Source: Croceicoccus bisphenolivorans (lineage in GTDB: Bacteria > Pseudomonadota > Alphaproteobacteria > Sphingomonadales > Sphingomonadaceae). From it: a stretch of 64,000 nucleotides of DNA. The stretch lies in NCBI RefSeq assembly GCF_001634625.1, contig NZ_LRSE01000009.1:1-64000 (forward strand), written 5' to 3'. Positions 1-8,081 of this stretch are shown in pieces; the stretch's first letter is position 1; each line of letters opens with the position of its first letter. The notes below the pieces were generated by a model. The model made no database searches and was not told where the DNA came from. It saw only the letters and a program-made list of their open reading frames with translations. Made by a program: the position numbers and the translations under genes.

Positions 1-71
1 ACAAGGTCGACTTCCTGTCGCGCCCGAACCGCTCGGACAACCAGGATGCTCCGCCGATCGACGAAGACTGA
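1..71 (+). CDS. C-terminal end of an unidentified protein (partial)
   Basis: An open frame enters from the left edge and ends at TGA 69-71. The visible C-terminus, in codons from position 3, is about 22 residues ending in APPIDED. It is acidic and proline-containing, like a disordered tail. A strong intrinsic terminator follows 20 bases later, which supports this being a real gene end. There is too little sequence to name the protein. Confidence 0.6.
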   Translation, partial: KVDFLSRPNRSDNQDAPPIDED

Positions 72-90
72 TCGGCACGGTACAACGACA

Positions 91-127
91 AGGCCCCGCT
101 GGCACGCGCCACCGGGGCCTTTCTTTT
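91..127 (+). terminator. Intrinsic terminator of the leftmost gene
   Basis: An 8-bp perfect GC-rich stem, AGGCCCCG (91-98) with CGGGGCCT (113-120), is followed by TTCTTTT. It lies just after the TGA at 71. Confidence 0.85.
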
Positions 128-186
128 GCTTGTCCTGCTGGAAGGGCAGGGTAGGCGCGGCGGAAATTCATGTCCGCTTTACGGGA

Positions 187-345
187 TCAAGGCGTTGCAC
201 CCAAGCGTTCGAGTGCGGCATCGAGACCCATCGCTGAAGCCCGTTTGACGAGCCGTTTGAGCTTGCCGGCCTCGAGCGTTTCGGCGCCGCATTCGAGCAG
301 AATCGCACCAAGTTCCTGCAAGGCCTTCTCCCTCAGATCGGCTTC
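187..345 (-). pseudogene. Decayed gene remnant, C-terminal fragment
   Basis: Read on the minus strand, this stretch encodes a helical segment of about 52 residues that looks like real protein. It contains EKALQELGAIL, EAGKLKRLVKRAS and the end ALERLGATP before TGA at 187-189. The frame stays open upstream to a TAA near 448, but it has no ATG or GTG start and its upstream part loses coding character. I read it as the 3' end of a gene whose front is lost. The family was not recognised. Confidence 0.35.
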
Positions 346-452
346 CCTAGGTGTCGAGCTTGATGTGCATTTCTGCCTATAAAGCGACCACCGAAGCGGG
401 TGGATTTTGACGATTGACGAAGGTGATTTCTGATTCCTGGAGAGAACGGATT

Positions 453-743
453 ATGGCCTGCGGGGGCGACAGGTTCGATGAAAAATTGTACCATGCGAAG
501 CATGCGGAGGAAATCCTGTCAGGTTCGATTGACGCCACCTATGCGCCCCTCGAATTGCTCGCCGTCGTCTCGGAATGGCTGCCGTCAGGCGACCCACTGC
601 AGGTCAAGTTTGCCATCAGTCGCACGCCCATCCTTCACCACGAATCGGACCGTATCATAAGTTGTTCAGTGGGCAATATCGGTACCTCATCAGGTCGAAA
701 AACAGCGCACTATCAAGCCGCAGGCGCACCCACTGGAAGGTAA
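453..743 (+). CDS. Small hypothetical protein, possibly damaged at its C-terminus
   Basis: ATG 453 is preceded by GGAGAG at suitable spacing. The first 65 or so residues have normal codon use and a soluble, acidic composition, including FDEKLYHAKHAEEIL and LELLAVVSEWLPSGD. The last 30 residues are low-complexity (Ser, Gly, Ala, Thr) and may be out-of-frame sequence after an indel. No family was recognised. It sits in an AT-richer stretch with other gene remnants before the conjugation relic, so it may itself be a relic. Confidence 0.35.
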   Translation: MACGGDRFDEKLYHAKHAEEILSGSIDATYAPLELLAVVSEWLPSGDPLQVKFAISRTPILHHESDRIISCSVGNIGTSSGRKTAHYQAAGAPTGR

Positions 744-992
744 CGATAAGTCCCTCCATCTGGATCACGATCCTATCACTGGACCTCGCCGTCGAAGCTG
801 GGAACAGGGAGCACACCCCACGCGACTTGTCGCACCGGTTTGAAGCCGGAAAAGTTATTTAAAACAGGTATTTGGTGGCGTCATCGTCAGAATGGCAGCT
901 TTCCCATTTCTTTTCATGATCGGGTCAGATGTCCTGCATTGTTCATGAGGCGGGGAAGCGGATGCGCGGAATTCTGCCATTCTTCGATGTTC
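744..992. other. Stretch without a recognisable gene
   Basis: Both strands lack an open frame with start, ribosome site and coding character. Together with the fragments at 187-743 this makes about 950 bases between the terminator at 91-127 and the next convincing gene at 1076. It looks like eroded DNA at the edge of an acquired region. Confidence 0.5.
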
Positions 993-1021
993 TTGACATG
1001 TTCTCATTGTTCCTGTAGTTC
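993..1021 (+). promoter_or_regulatory. Possible promoter of the mobilisation remnant genes
   Basis: TTGACA (993-998), a 17-base spacer and TAGTTC (1016-1021). The -35 box is perfect and the -10 box weak. It lies 55 bases before the ATG at 1076. Confidence 0.4.
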
Positions 1022-1075
1022 GAAGGTGCCTTTCGCAGCGTGAACCGGGCTTCCTGACCCAAGGAACCCGGATCC

Positions 1076-1408
1076 ATGACCCGCCCCGTACCCATCCAGG
1101 TCTATGTTTCGCCCGAGCTTGCGGACCGCGTTCGCAAGCTCGCCGAGCGCCATGACATGACTGTCAGCGCCTGGCTGCGCGCACTGCTCTCGCGCGCCTG
1201 CGACGAGCAGGAACTGGCATTGCAGCACGACACCTCGATCACCCGTATCCTGCGCATGATGGTCTTTGCCCGCGTCGGTATCGATGGCCTGCTCGCCGGT
1301 CATGCCGACCCCACGCTGCGCGACCGGATCTACAAGGTCTACCGCCGCCAATGCGCGGCAATTGGCCTCCCTTCCACCGCACCCGAGGGAGGCCGCGATG
1401 AGGCGTAA
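1076..1408 (+). CDS. Ribbon-helix-helix-like protein of a conjugation locus
   Basis: This 110-residue protein begins with PVPIQVYVSPELADRVRKLA, a short beta strand followed by helices typical of ribbon-helix-helix DNA-binding proteins. The following segment (TVSAWLRALLSRACDEQ) fits the second helix. Small proteins of this kind commonly precede the coupling protein in sphingomonad conjugation clusters. Its TAA overlaps the ATG of the next gene (1398), so the two are translationally coupled. A role in DNA binding or mobilisation is inferred from fold and neighbour. The relaxase and mating-pair genes that should accompany it are absent from the window. Confidence 0.55.
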   Translation: MTRPVPIQVYVSPELADRVRKLAERHDMTVSAWLRALLSRACDEQELALQHDTSITRILRMMVFARVGIDGLLAGHADPTLRDRIYKVYRRQCAAIGLPSTAPEGGRDEA

Positions 1409-1940
1409 TCTCGGTAACTTTACGCGTGGTAGCCAGCTCTTGGGACACTTCGGCTTCATGTTTGCCGCCGGGCTCAAATGGCCGCTCATCATCGCCGTCG
1501 TCGCGTTTGGCGCGTTAGCGTCCTGGATGGTCGCGCATGGTCTCGACGACCACCATATCTACCTTGTCTGGATGCGGATCTATGCCATGGGCTACATGTT
1601 CATGGAGTTCGACCCGGCCAAGACCGTGACGATGGAAACGGTGTTCGGCGGCACCTTCCAGCTCCCCATCTCGCGCGTCGAAACCTACCCACCGGTGGTG
1701 CGTGCGTGGGACACGCTGCTGGACCTCGTTGGTACCGCTTTTGCCTGGACCATGTTCGCGCTGGTCCCTGCCTTCGCGCTGTTCTACTGGATCGCCGAAC
1801 GCTTCGGCAACCACTCGAAGGAACGTCTCCACGAGCGCGGCGCATCGCTGGTACCGCTGATAGACCTCGTCCGCGAAATTCGCCGTCAGAACTGCCGCCA
1901 TTTGGAGCTTTACACCACGCGACCGGCAAAGCTTTCATGA
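1398..1940 (+). pseudogene. Truncated TraD-type conjugative coupling protein
   Basis: The frame from ATG 1398 (GAGGGAGG upstream) encodes 180 residues. It starts RRNLGNFTRGSQLLGH and has two membrane segments, at about residues 22-48 and 110-130. That is the N-terminal membrane anchor of TraD-like type IV coupling proteins. Full-length members have several hundred more residues, including the Walker A and B ATPase core, and none of that is present. The frame ends at TGA 1940, inside the 3' end of the convergent kinase gene (1935). The cut therefore lies near 1900-1935, probably a deletion or recombination joint. Without its ATPase domain it cannot pump DNA. Confidence 0.65.
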
Positions 1941-3260
1941 GTGCAGTAAGTTCAGCCTTACTACCAAACCGCGCGGTGCGTTTGGACGGAGTTCGAGGCT
2001 TCCGCCGTGGTTCTCGGCGATGCTGCGCGCGATCGCCAAGCCGAGACCGGAGCCGCCGGTGTCCCGGTTGCGCGATGCTTCGAGACGCTGGAACGGTTGA
2101 ACGACGCGCTCGCGCTCTTCAGTCGGGATGCCCGGCCCGTTGTCCCGCACCTCGACGACCACCAAGGCTTCCTCGGCGAGAACCCTGAGCTGTGCGGCGC
2201 CAGCATATGTCACCGCATTGTCGATCAGGTTGCGCAGCGCCCGGCGTACGAGGTCGGGCGCGATCTCGACGGTCACGCGTGGCGAGGGATCGAACGTGAC
2301 CGGTCGATCCAGCTCGGCGTATTCGTCCACGAGCGCTTCAACCAGCGCCGTCAGGTCCATTGGGCGCCCCTCCGCACGGGCGGCGTGGGCGAGAACCAGG
2401 ATGTCCTCGAGCATCGCCGTCATTTCCTCGATCTTGGCAATTGCCGCGTCGCGGTCCTCTTCGGGTTCCATACTTTCGATCCGGACGCGCAGGGAGGTGA
2501 GCGGCGTGCGTAAATCATGCCCGATCGCGCCGAGCAGGTAGTCTTTTTCCTCGAGCAATGAGACGATCCGTGCGTTCATCGCGTTGAACGCCTCCATCGC
2601 TTCGCGCACGTCGTCAGGCCCGCGTGGTTCGAGCTGCGATGTGGATGATTGCCCGCTGAACTCGTGCGCCGCATCGGTCAGTTCGCGCAGCGGGCGGTTG
2701 ATGCTGCGCGTTCCCCAAGACGCAGCGCCTAGGACGAACAGGTAGAGCACCAGCGTGGCGGCGCCGAGTCGGTAGATCAGTGTGGGATCCTGCGGGCGCA
2801 AGTGGAGCCGTCCCTCGAGCCAGCTATTGTTGGTGATTCTGGCCGCCATCCGCAATGTCGGCCTGACCGTATTCGGGTCGCTTCCGCCAGCTGAAGCAAG
2901 GCGAGCCGCCTCGACCTCGGCATCGGCGAGCCCGGTGTCGGCTAGCGCCTCCCTCACCCGCTGTTCGAGGTCGGCATCACGTTCGCTCGCCGCGATAGCT
3001 GGCTCGGCGACCAACGAAAACACGGCGCCGTGACGGGACGCGTCCTTCAGCACGAGCTGGCGGAACTCGGAATCGGCGGTGGTGATGTCGCTCGCGGCCT
3101 CGGCAAAGCGAGTGATTGCCGGGGCCTCGTTGCGCGCCCGGCTAAGCTGCTGCCGATCGTTCCACACTAGCGCGAAGCTTGCCAGTTGCGCCAAAAGCAA
3201 CGCGAAGCCGAGCAGCAGGACCATGCGGGTGGTCAGCGTCCGGGGCAGGAACCGCGTCAA
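1935..3260 (-). CDS. Sensor histidine kinase, EnvZ type
   Basis: A 441-residue inner-membrane sensor kinase. It has transmembrane helices at about residues 12-32 and 165-185 around a periplasmic domain. A HAMP linker follows, then an H-box with GHDLRTPLTSLR (phospho-acceptor His about residue 248), N-box NLIDNAVTYA, and G-boxes DNGPGIP and GSGLGLAIA. The start is TTG at 3260, which overlaps the TGA of the regulator gene by 4 bases with AGAGGTG about 9 bases upstream. It is co-transcribed and coupled with the regulator at 3257-3988. The signal sensed is unknown. Its 3' end overlaps the truncated conjugation gene by 6 bases. Confidence 0.88.
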   Translation of the reverse strand: MTRFLPRTLTTRMVLLLGFALLLAQLASFALVWNDRQQLSRARNEAPAITRFAEAASDITTADSEFRQLVLKDASRHGAVFSLVAEPAIAASERDADLEQRVREALADTGLADAEVEAARLASAGGSDPNTVRPTLRMAARITNNSWLEGRLHLRPQDPTLIYRLGAATLVLYLFVLGAASWGTRSINRPLRELTDAAHEFSGQSSTSQLEPRGPDDVREAMEAFNAMNARIVSLLEEKDYLLGAIGHDLRTPLTSLRVRIESMEPEEDRDAAIAKIEEMTAMLEDILVLAHAARAEGRPMDLTALVEALVDEYAELDRPVTFDPSPRVTVEIAPDLVRRALRNLIDNAVTYAGAAQLRVLAEEALVVVEVRDNGPGIPTEERERVVQPFQRLEASRNRDTGGSGLGLAIARSIAENHGGSLELRPNAPRGLVVRLNLLHS

Positions 3261-3988
3261 AGCCGTTTCACCTCTGCAGCGAGCATGTAGCCGCCGCCCC
3301 AGATTGTCTTGATAAGCTCGGGGCTGGAAGGGTTGGTCTCAATTTTGCGCCGGAGTCGGCTGATATGGTTGTCGATGCTGCGCTCGAATGCAGCTAGATC
3401 GCGCCCCTGCGTATGGTCGAGCAGCTGGTCGCGCGTCAGCACGCGGCGGGGATGGGTCACGAAGGTGTGCAGAAGGTTGTATTCGCCGGTCGAGAGCGGC
3501 GTCGCGACTCCGTCGAGGTCAACCAGTTCGCGGTCACTGGTGCGCAAGACCCACGGGCCGAAGGCATAGGCGTCTGCTTCGGGCGCATGTACCGCCTGCC
3601 CGCCTTCATTGGTCCGCCGCAGAACGGCCTTGATGCGGGCGACCAGTTCACGCGGGGAGAAAGGCTTGGTCACGTAGTCATCGGCCCCCAGTTCGAGGCC
3701 GATGATGCGGTCGATCTCTTCGGCCTTGGCGGTGAGGAAGATGATCGGCATCTTGCTTGTCGCGCGCACGAAGCCAGCGAGCGAGATCCCGTCTTCGCCC
3801 GGCATCATGATGTCGAGCAGAACAAGGTCAATTGCATGGGCGGCGAGAAGCTCGCGCGCCGCTTCCGAGTCTTCCGCTCGGCTTACGCGAAAGCCGTTTT
3901 TGTCCAAGTAGCTGGCCAGTGGATCGCGGATGTCGCGATCGTCTTCTACCAACAGAATGTGAGGATGATCGGATCGGGTGTTTGTCAG
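3257..3988 (-). CDS. OmpR-family response regulator, likely CTG start
   Basis: The receiver domain has the acidic pair in VEDDRD, the phosphorylated Asp in LVLLDIMMPGEDG (about residue 59) and the Lys in VTKPFSP. A winged-helix DNA-binding domain follows (HISRLRRKIE, IKTIWGGGYML). No ATG exists at the front. A TTG at 3952 would drop the first beta strand. The frame continues upstream as L-TNTRSDHPHILLVEDD to a CTG at 3988, which has GAGGAG (3997-4002) exactly 8 bases before it. I therefore choose CTG as the start, giving 243 residues. It forms an operon with the kinase at 1935-3260 (4-base overlap). Confidence 0.85.
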   Translation of the reverse strand: MTNTRSDHPHILLVEDDRDIRDPLASYLDKNGFRVSRAEDSEAARELLAAHAIDLVLLDIMMPGEDGISLAGFVRATSKMPIIFLTAKAEEIDRIIGLELGADDYVTKPFSPRELVARIKAVLRRTNEGGQAVHAPEADAYAFGPWVLRTSDRELVDLDGVATPLSTGEYNLLHTFVTHPRRVLTRDQLLDHTQGRDLAAFERSIDNHISRLRRKIETNPSSPELIKTIWGGGYMLAAEVKRL

Positions 3989-4010
3989 CGTCCCTACTCC
4001 TCGAATCCTG

Positions 4011-4041
4011 AGGGTCTCGATGTCATAGACACCGAGACCCT
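4011..4041 (-). repeat. Near-perfect inverted repeat between RcnB-like and regulator genes
   Basis: AGGGTCTCG (4011-4019) pairs with CGAGACCCT (4033-4041). Inside it TGTC pairs with GACA around the loop ATA, giving about 13 pairs with one mismatch. There is no T-run on the minus strand. It could stop transcription from the RcnB-like gene or be a binding site in front of the regulator gene. TTTACGGTAA lies directly beside it at 4041-4050. Confidence 0.5.
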
Positions 4042-4058
4042 TTACGGTAAGTCATGGT

Positions 4059-4448
4059 TTAGCGGATGGCGTTGGCGAGAACCGCCGCGACCACGCCGCT
4101 GGTGAGGCCGATCAGCACCGCATCATTGTCCGACTGGACCCAGCGATATCCGTTCGGCGCGTCCCGTAGGCCATAGGCCTTGGCGTTGATGACCCGATAG
4201 TTCTTGGCATGGCGGCTCTCGAACCGGTCGCCCTTCTTCCAAGTTTTATACGAGACCTTCTGGACGCCTTTTTTCGTGTCGTGGCGCTGCTCAATCCGCT
4301 GCGAAGCTATGCCCCGCTGATGATTTTCGTAGCGCTGCTCTACCCGGGTCGAGCTTCGGTTGTGATCCTGACCGTAGCTCGTGGCGGCCATCGCACCGGT
4401 GCTAAAGACCGTGGCGAGGGTGGCGATGGCAAGTGCGAACTTCTTCAT
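4059..4448 (-). CDS. RcnB-like periplasmic protein
   Basis: A 129-residue exported protein. A signal peptide (MKKFALAIATLATVFSTGAMA) is followed by a polar, Arg/Gln/His-rich segment. The C-terminal RcnB-family region has YRVINAKAYGLRDAPNGYRWV and a final hydrophobic stretch. RcnB of E. coli helps keep nickel and cobalt in balance; most family members are uncharacterised. ATG 4448 is chosen because AAGGAG (4457-4462) lies 8 bases upstream. The frame is open further upstream but has no such site. Its promoter would lie in 4463-4651. Confidence 0.75.
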   Translation of the reverse strand: MKKFALAIATLATVFSTGAMAATSYGQDHNRSSTRVEQRYENHQRGIASQRIEQRHDTKKGVQKVSYKTWKKGDRFESRHAKNYRVINAKAYGLRDAPNGYRWVQSDNDAVLIGLTSGVVAAVLANAIR

Positions 4449-4651
4449 GTCAACTGCTCCTTTTCTCAACGTTCCATCATGGACCGTTGAGCTCAATGTG
4501 CGCCGAGTCCTTCGCAAAAGTTTGCCTGATTCTCAGGGGAATTGTCCCAATTTGTGTCTGCGCCATCGGCAGCCGTCGGTGCAGCCTTACGAGCGCGCTT
4601 GCTTGCTTGCGATCAACCCCAGGAGTGCCGGGCGCGCCGGCCTCCCCCTTT

Positions 4652-7345
4652 TCAGAATTGCGTTCCGATGTTGAAGGAAAATGCCTTGGGATCGTCCCCT
4701 TCCTGCTTCAGCAGAATCTTGGAAAAGTCGATCCGCAACGGGCCAAACGGGGAGTTCCAGTTGACGCCCACGCCCACTGAGACGCGCGGCTTGGCCGTGT
4801 TGCCGACGTATTCCTCGACAAACGGGGATATGACAAGGCTGTTGCTCGATCCGTCAGGCGCGGTCGCGCTGTTAGTATAGACGGGCGTATCGAGAGCATT
4901 CCCTTCAACATCGACGGATTCCAGATAGAGCGGGCTGATCACGCTTTGCGTTTCCGGGGTCTTCAGCCCGAACACCGCCCCCACATCGACAAAGATCGAT
5001 GGCTTGAGGCCGAGTTCTCTTGCGCCCGCAGACAGCGGAATCTCCAGTTCTCCGCGCGCCATATAATAGGCCCGACCGCCCAGTGCATCATCCGACCATC
5101 CGCTGCGATCCGTGCTGACAGTTTCATAGACCCCGTCTGAATCAAGGTCCCGGAGCGGCTTGCGGACAATTCGTGGGCCAATGCCCTGAGCATCGAAGCC
5201 CCGCATCTGGGGTTCCCCCAGGAAGAAGCGATCGGTCAACCGCACATCTTCCGTCGTACCGTCGCCTCCGGTATCAAGCGAATGAATGTAGCCCCCCTGC
5301 GCTTGCAGTGAGAAGATGAAGCCACTGCCGACATTATAATATTTAGATGCGTCGAGCCGTCCGCGCAGATAGCTGACCGATCCGCCAAGGCCCGCCATAT
5401 CGAGGTTCGCGGTGGCACGGTTACCGCGCGTAGGACGTAACCTGTTGTCAAGATTGTCATAGACAAGTGAAAGTCCAAGGGTTGAAATCGTTCGCTTTCC
5501 GATCGCATCGCAAAGATAGCGCCCTGCAAACAGGGGTTCACATGTGTAATTACCATCCCCATCGAAATCGGAATAGTAATCACCACTGATCGAAACGTCC
5601 TCAAGATTCAAAGAATATCTAATTAGAGCAGTTGTATATTCAGATAATGGCGAGCCAAGCCGGAATGACACCCCATTCGTCGTCGTCTCGTATGTCGCAC
5701 TGTTATTGTTGTAATAGTCATTGCTGTAATCGCGGCGATAGATATCTGCACCGAATGCGATATTGTGATCGAAGATGTAGGGCTCGGTGAAACTAATCTG
5801 AGCCGATCTGGAATAACCCGAAAGGCTGGCACTAAGACCAACCGTCTGCCCCCGGCCGCGAAAATTTCGCTGCTGGATCGATCCCTGTAAGATGAAGCTC
5901 TCGGTGCTGGAGAAACCTGCTGAGAGCTGGAGCTCGCCGGAAGGCTTTTCCTCGACATTGGCGATCAGCTTCACGCGATCGGGCGCGCTGCCCGGCTCCT
6001 GCTCGACCTCGAAGTTTTCCTGGAAATAACCCAGCGAGTTGATGCGCGCCGTCGATCGCTTGACCTGCAGCGAGTTGAAAGCATCGCCCTCGGTCAAACG
6101 AAACTCACGACGAATGACCTTGTCCTGCGTCAACGTATTGCCGTTAATATCAATGCGTTCGACATAAACGCGCGGAGCATTGGCGATACGGAATGTGAGA
6201 CCCATCGTCAGGTCGTCTTTGTTCCGCATATAATCGGGCTCGACATTTGCGAAGGCGTAGCCGAACGCACCGATCGTTTCCGCAAGGCCCTCGATCGTGT
6301 CTTCGACCTGCTTGGCATTGTACCAATCGCCCTGGTGCATCGCCAGCTGGGAAGTCAGTCTCTCGGAATCGAAATCGCGTATTTCGCTGTCGACCTTCAC
6401 GTCCCCGAACTTGTAGCGATCGCCTTCCTCGACGACGTAGGTGATAATGAAGTCTTTCTTGTCCGGCGTCAGTTCGGCGATGGCGGACACGACGCGGAAG
6501 TCGGCATAACCTTCGGTCAGGTAGAACTGGCGCAGCTTCTGCTGGTCGAAGGCCAGTTTGTCGGGATCGTAGCTCGTGCTGCCCTGGATGAAAGAAAGGA
6601 AGCCGGTCTGCTTGGTAAGCATCGCGCCACGCAGGTCGGCGTCGGCGAACTTCTCGTTGCCAATGATGTTGATCTGGCGAACCTTGGATTTCGGCCCTTC
6701 CTTGATCTCGAAGATGATGTCGACGCGGTTCTGGTCCAGCGTGACCGCCTTGGGCTCGACACTGGCGGCAAACCGGCCCTGCCGCTTGTACAGCTCGATG
6801 ATCCGGTTGACGTCGGCACGCACTTTCGAGCGGGTGTAGATCTGGCGCGGGGCGAGCTTGATCTCGGGAAAGATCTTGTCGTCTTTCAGCCGCTTGTTCC
6901 CTTCGAGAATGATGCGGTTGATGATCGGGTTCTCGACCACCTGGATGACGACATTACCGTCCTGCTCGCGAATCTTGACGTCGGTAAACAGCTCGGTCGC
7001 GTAGAGGTCCTTCAGCGCGGCATCGGCAGCGGCAGCGGTGTAGACGTCGCCGACCCGCATCTTGATATAGGACAGGATCGTCTGCGGCTCGAGCCGCTGC
7101 GCGCCTGCAACAGAAATAGACTGGACGGTCACCTGCTGCGGAACCTCCCGCAACCGCACGGTATCCGTGCCATCATCCTGCGCATGGATCGGACCCGCAA
7201 ACGGCAGTACGATAATGGCGCATATGGAAAGCGCCAGGGGAGAAGACAGGCAGTTTCGGGGGCGAGGCAACAACAAGATTTTCCAATCGCAAGTCGATGT
7301 TGGTTTGGCCGGCGGGGTTGGACAGCTAAGGTGCTCGTGGATCAC
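4652..7345 (-). CDS. bamA: BamA-type outer-membrane assembly protein, probable second copy
   Basis: This Omp85 protein of about 897 residues folds outer-membrane proteins. An export signal ends near PIHAQ. Five POTRA repeats lie at about residues 60-400 and a 16-strand barrel follows, ending in aromatic Phe (FNIGTQF). The loop-6 motif appears as MRGF with a nearby IGPR. The usual chromosomal neighbours of bamA (rseP, skp, lpxD) are missing. Instead it closes an operon with an autotransporter and an EF-hand protein, so it is probably a dedicated paralogue. Two barrel loops carry DxDxDG stretches (about residues 591-597 and 732-738). The start is uncertain: GTG 7345 has CGGAG upstream, TTG 7276 gives a compact signal peptide, and ATG 7384 lies inside the preceding gene. 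Confidence 0.85.
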   Translation of the reverse strand: MIHEHLSCPTPPAKPTSTCDWKILLLPRPRNCLSSPLALSICAIIVLPFAGPIHAQDDGTDTVRLREVPQQVTVQSISVAGAQRLEPQTILSYIKMRVGDVYTAAAADAALKDLYATELFTDVKIREQDGNVVIQVVENPIINRIILEGNKRLKDDKIFPEIKLAPRQIYTRSKVRADVNRIIELYKRQGRFAASVEPKAVTLDQNRVDIIFEIKEGPKSKVRQINIIGNEKFADADLRGAMLTKQTGFLSFIQGSTSYDPDKLAFDQQKLRQFYLTEGYADFRVVSAIAELTPDKKDFIITYVVEEGDRYKFGDVKVDSEIRDFDSERLTSQLAMHQGDWYNAKQVEDTIEGLAETIGAFGYAFANVEPDYMRNKDDLTMGLTFRIANAPRVYVERIDINGNTLTQDKVIRREFRLTEGDAFNSLQVKRSTARINSLGYFQENFEVEQEPGSAPDRVKLIANVEEKPSGELQLSAGFSSTESFILQGSIQQRNFRGRGQTVGLSASLSGYSRSAQISFTEPYIFDHNIAFGADIYRRDYSNDYYNNNSATYETTTNGVSFRLGSPLSEYTTALIRYSLNLEDVSISGDYYSDFDGDGNYTCEPLFAGRYLCDAIGKRTISTLGLSLVYDNLDNRLRPTRGNRATANLDMAGLGGSVSYLRGRLDASKYYNVGSGFIFSLQAQGGYIHSLDTGGDGTTEDVRLTDRFFLGEPQMRGFDAQGIGPRIVRKPLRDLDSDGVYETVSTDRSGWSDDALGGRAYYMARGELEIPLSAGARELGLKPSIFVDVGAVFGLKTPETQSVISPLYLESVDVEGNALDTPVYTNSATAPDGSSNSLVISPFVEEYVGNTAKPRVSVGVGVNWNSPFGPLRIDFSKILLKQEGDDPKAFSFNIGTQF

Positions 7346-8081
7346 GAGACTGCGCTCCGGGAGGCGACGGCCGTTCGCCTGCAATCAAATCGGGGCGCTG
7401 GGAACGGCGACCGTCGGCCCAGGCCCTGATTTCCTGATCGGTCAGGCGGCCATCGGAATTCCCGTCTGCCTTATCGAATTCTTTGCGTTGCAGAATCAGG
7501 AATTCTCGAAAGTCGATGCCTTCATCATAGTTCGTGTTTGCCTCGATCAGGGTGATCTTGCTCAGAGGAACCATGACGATCGACAGTAAGGGCCCCTTCT
7601 TGTTTGAGCTCGAAGGTACCCCTACCGCGTCGGGGAGATGCGTCACGTCGTAAGCTCTCGAGCCATCGTCGCGATACGCGAGCGCGCCCAGAGAATGTTG
7701 CCAAGCTGAGAATTCTGCGGGGTCGATCAATTGATTGCCGTTGGTATCGACCGATCGGAATCTCTCGCCAATTGCCTGGTCGCGTGCGCGATCAGTCAAG
7801 TCTTGAAGTTCGGCAATCGTTACCATCCCGTCGCTGTTCAAATCGGCAGCTTCGAACATCTCCCGCGCGGTCTTTTCGATATCGTCCAGATCGATTGTTA
7901 CTGGCTTCATGCGCGGTGGACGTCCGCCATCCGGGCCGCCCCCGGGAGGTGGCCCTGCTCCCGTGGGCGGCCCTCCGCCTTGCGGCATCTGTTGTGCGGT
8001 AGCACTGGTACCGAAAACCAGAACGGCTACCGTCAAAGCGCCGAGGAAAGCGTGCTTCAGCAACCGATCAGAACGCGACAT
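7326..8081 (-). CDS. Secreted EF-hand calcium-binding protein
   Basis: A 251-residue protein with a signal peptide (LLKHAFLGALTVAVLVFG, cleavage near ATAQQ) and a Gly/Pro-rich linker. Four EF-hand-like loops follow: DLNSDGMVTIAE (about 79-90), DTNGNQLIDPAE (110-121), a weaker NTNYDEGIDFRE (181-192) and DGNSDGRLTDQE (204-215). It probably binds calcium in the periplasm or outside the cell. ATG 8081 overlaps the end of the autotransporter gene by 14 bases, and the 3' end overlaps the BamA-like start by about 20 bases. All three are therefore made from one message. Its role in the trio is unknown: calcium buffer, chaperone or passenger partner are options. Confidence 0.85.
   Translation of the reverse strand: MSRSDRLLKHAFLGALTVAVLVFGTSATAQQMPQGGGPPTGAGPPPGGGPDGGRPPRMKPVTIDLDDIEKTAREMFEAADLNSDGMVTIAELQDLTDRARDQAIGERFRSVDTNGNQLIDPAEFSAWQHSLGALAYRDDGSRAYDVTHLPDAVGVPSSSNKKGPLLSIVMVPLSKITLIEANTNYDEGIDFREFLILQRKEFDKADGNSDGRLTDQEIRAWADGRRSQRPDLIAGERPSPPGAQSRDPRAP

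Noticed and set aside
4627..4641. GCCGG-CGCGC-CCGGC stem after the BamA-like gene as terminator
   Set aside because: Short stem without a following T-run on the minus strand.
6335..7429. Plus-strand open frame opposite the BamA-like gene
   Set aside because: Shadow frame rich in Asp, Val and Leu without a ribosome site.
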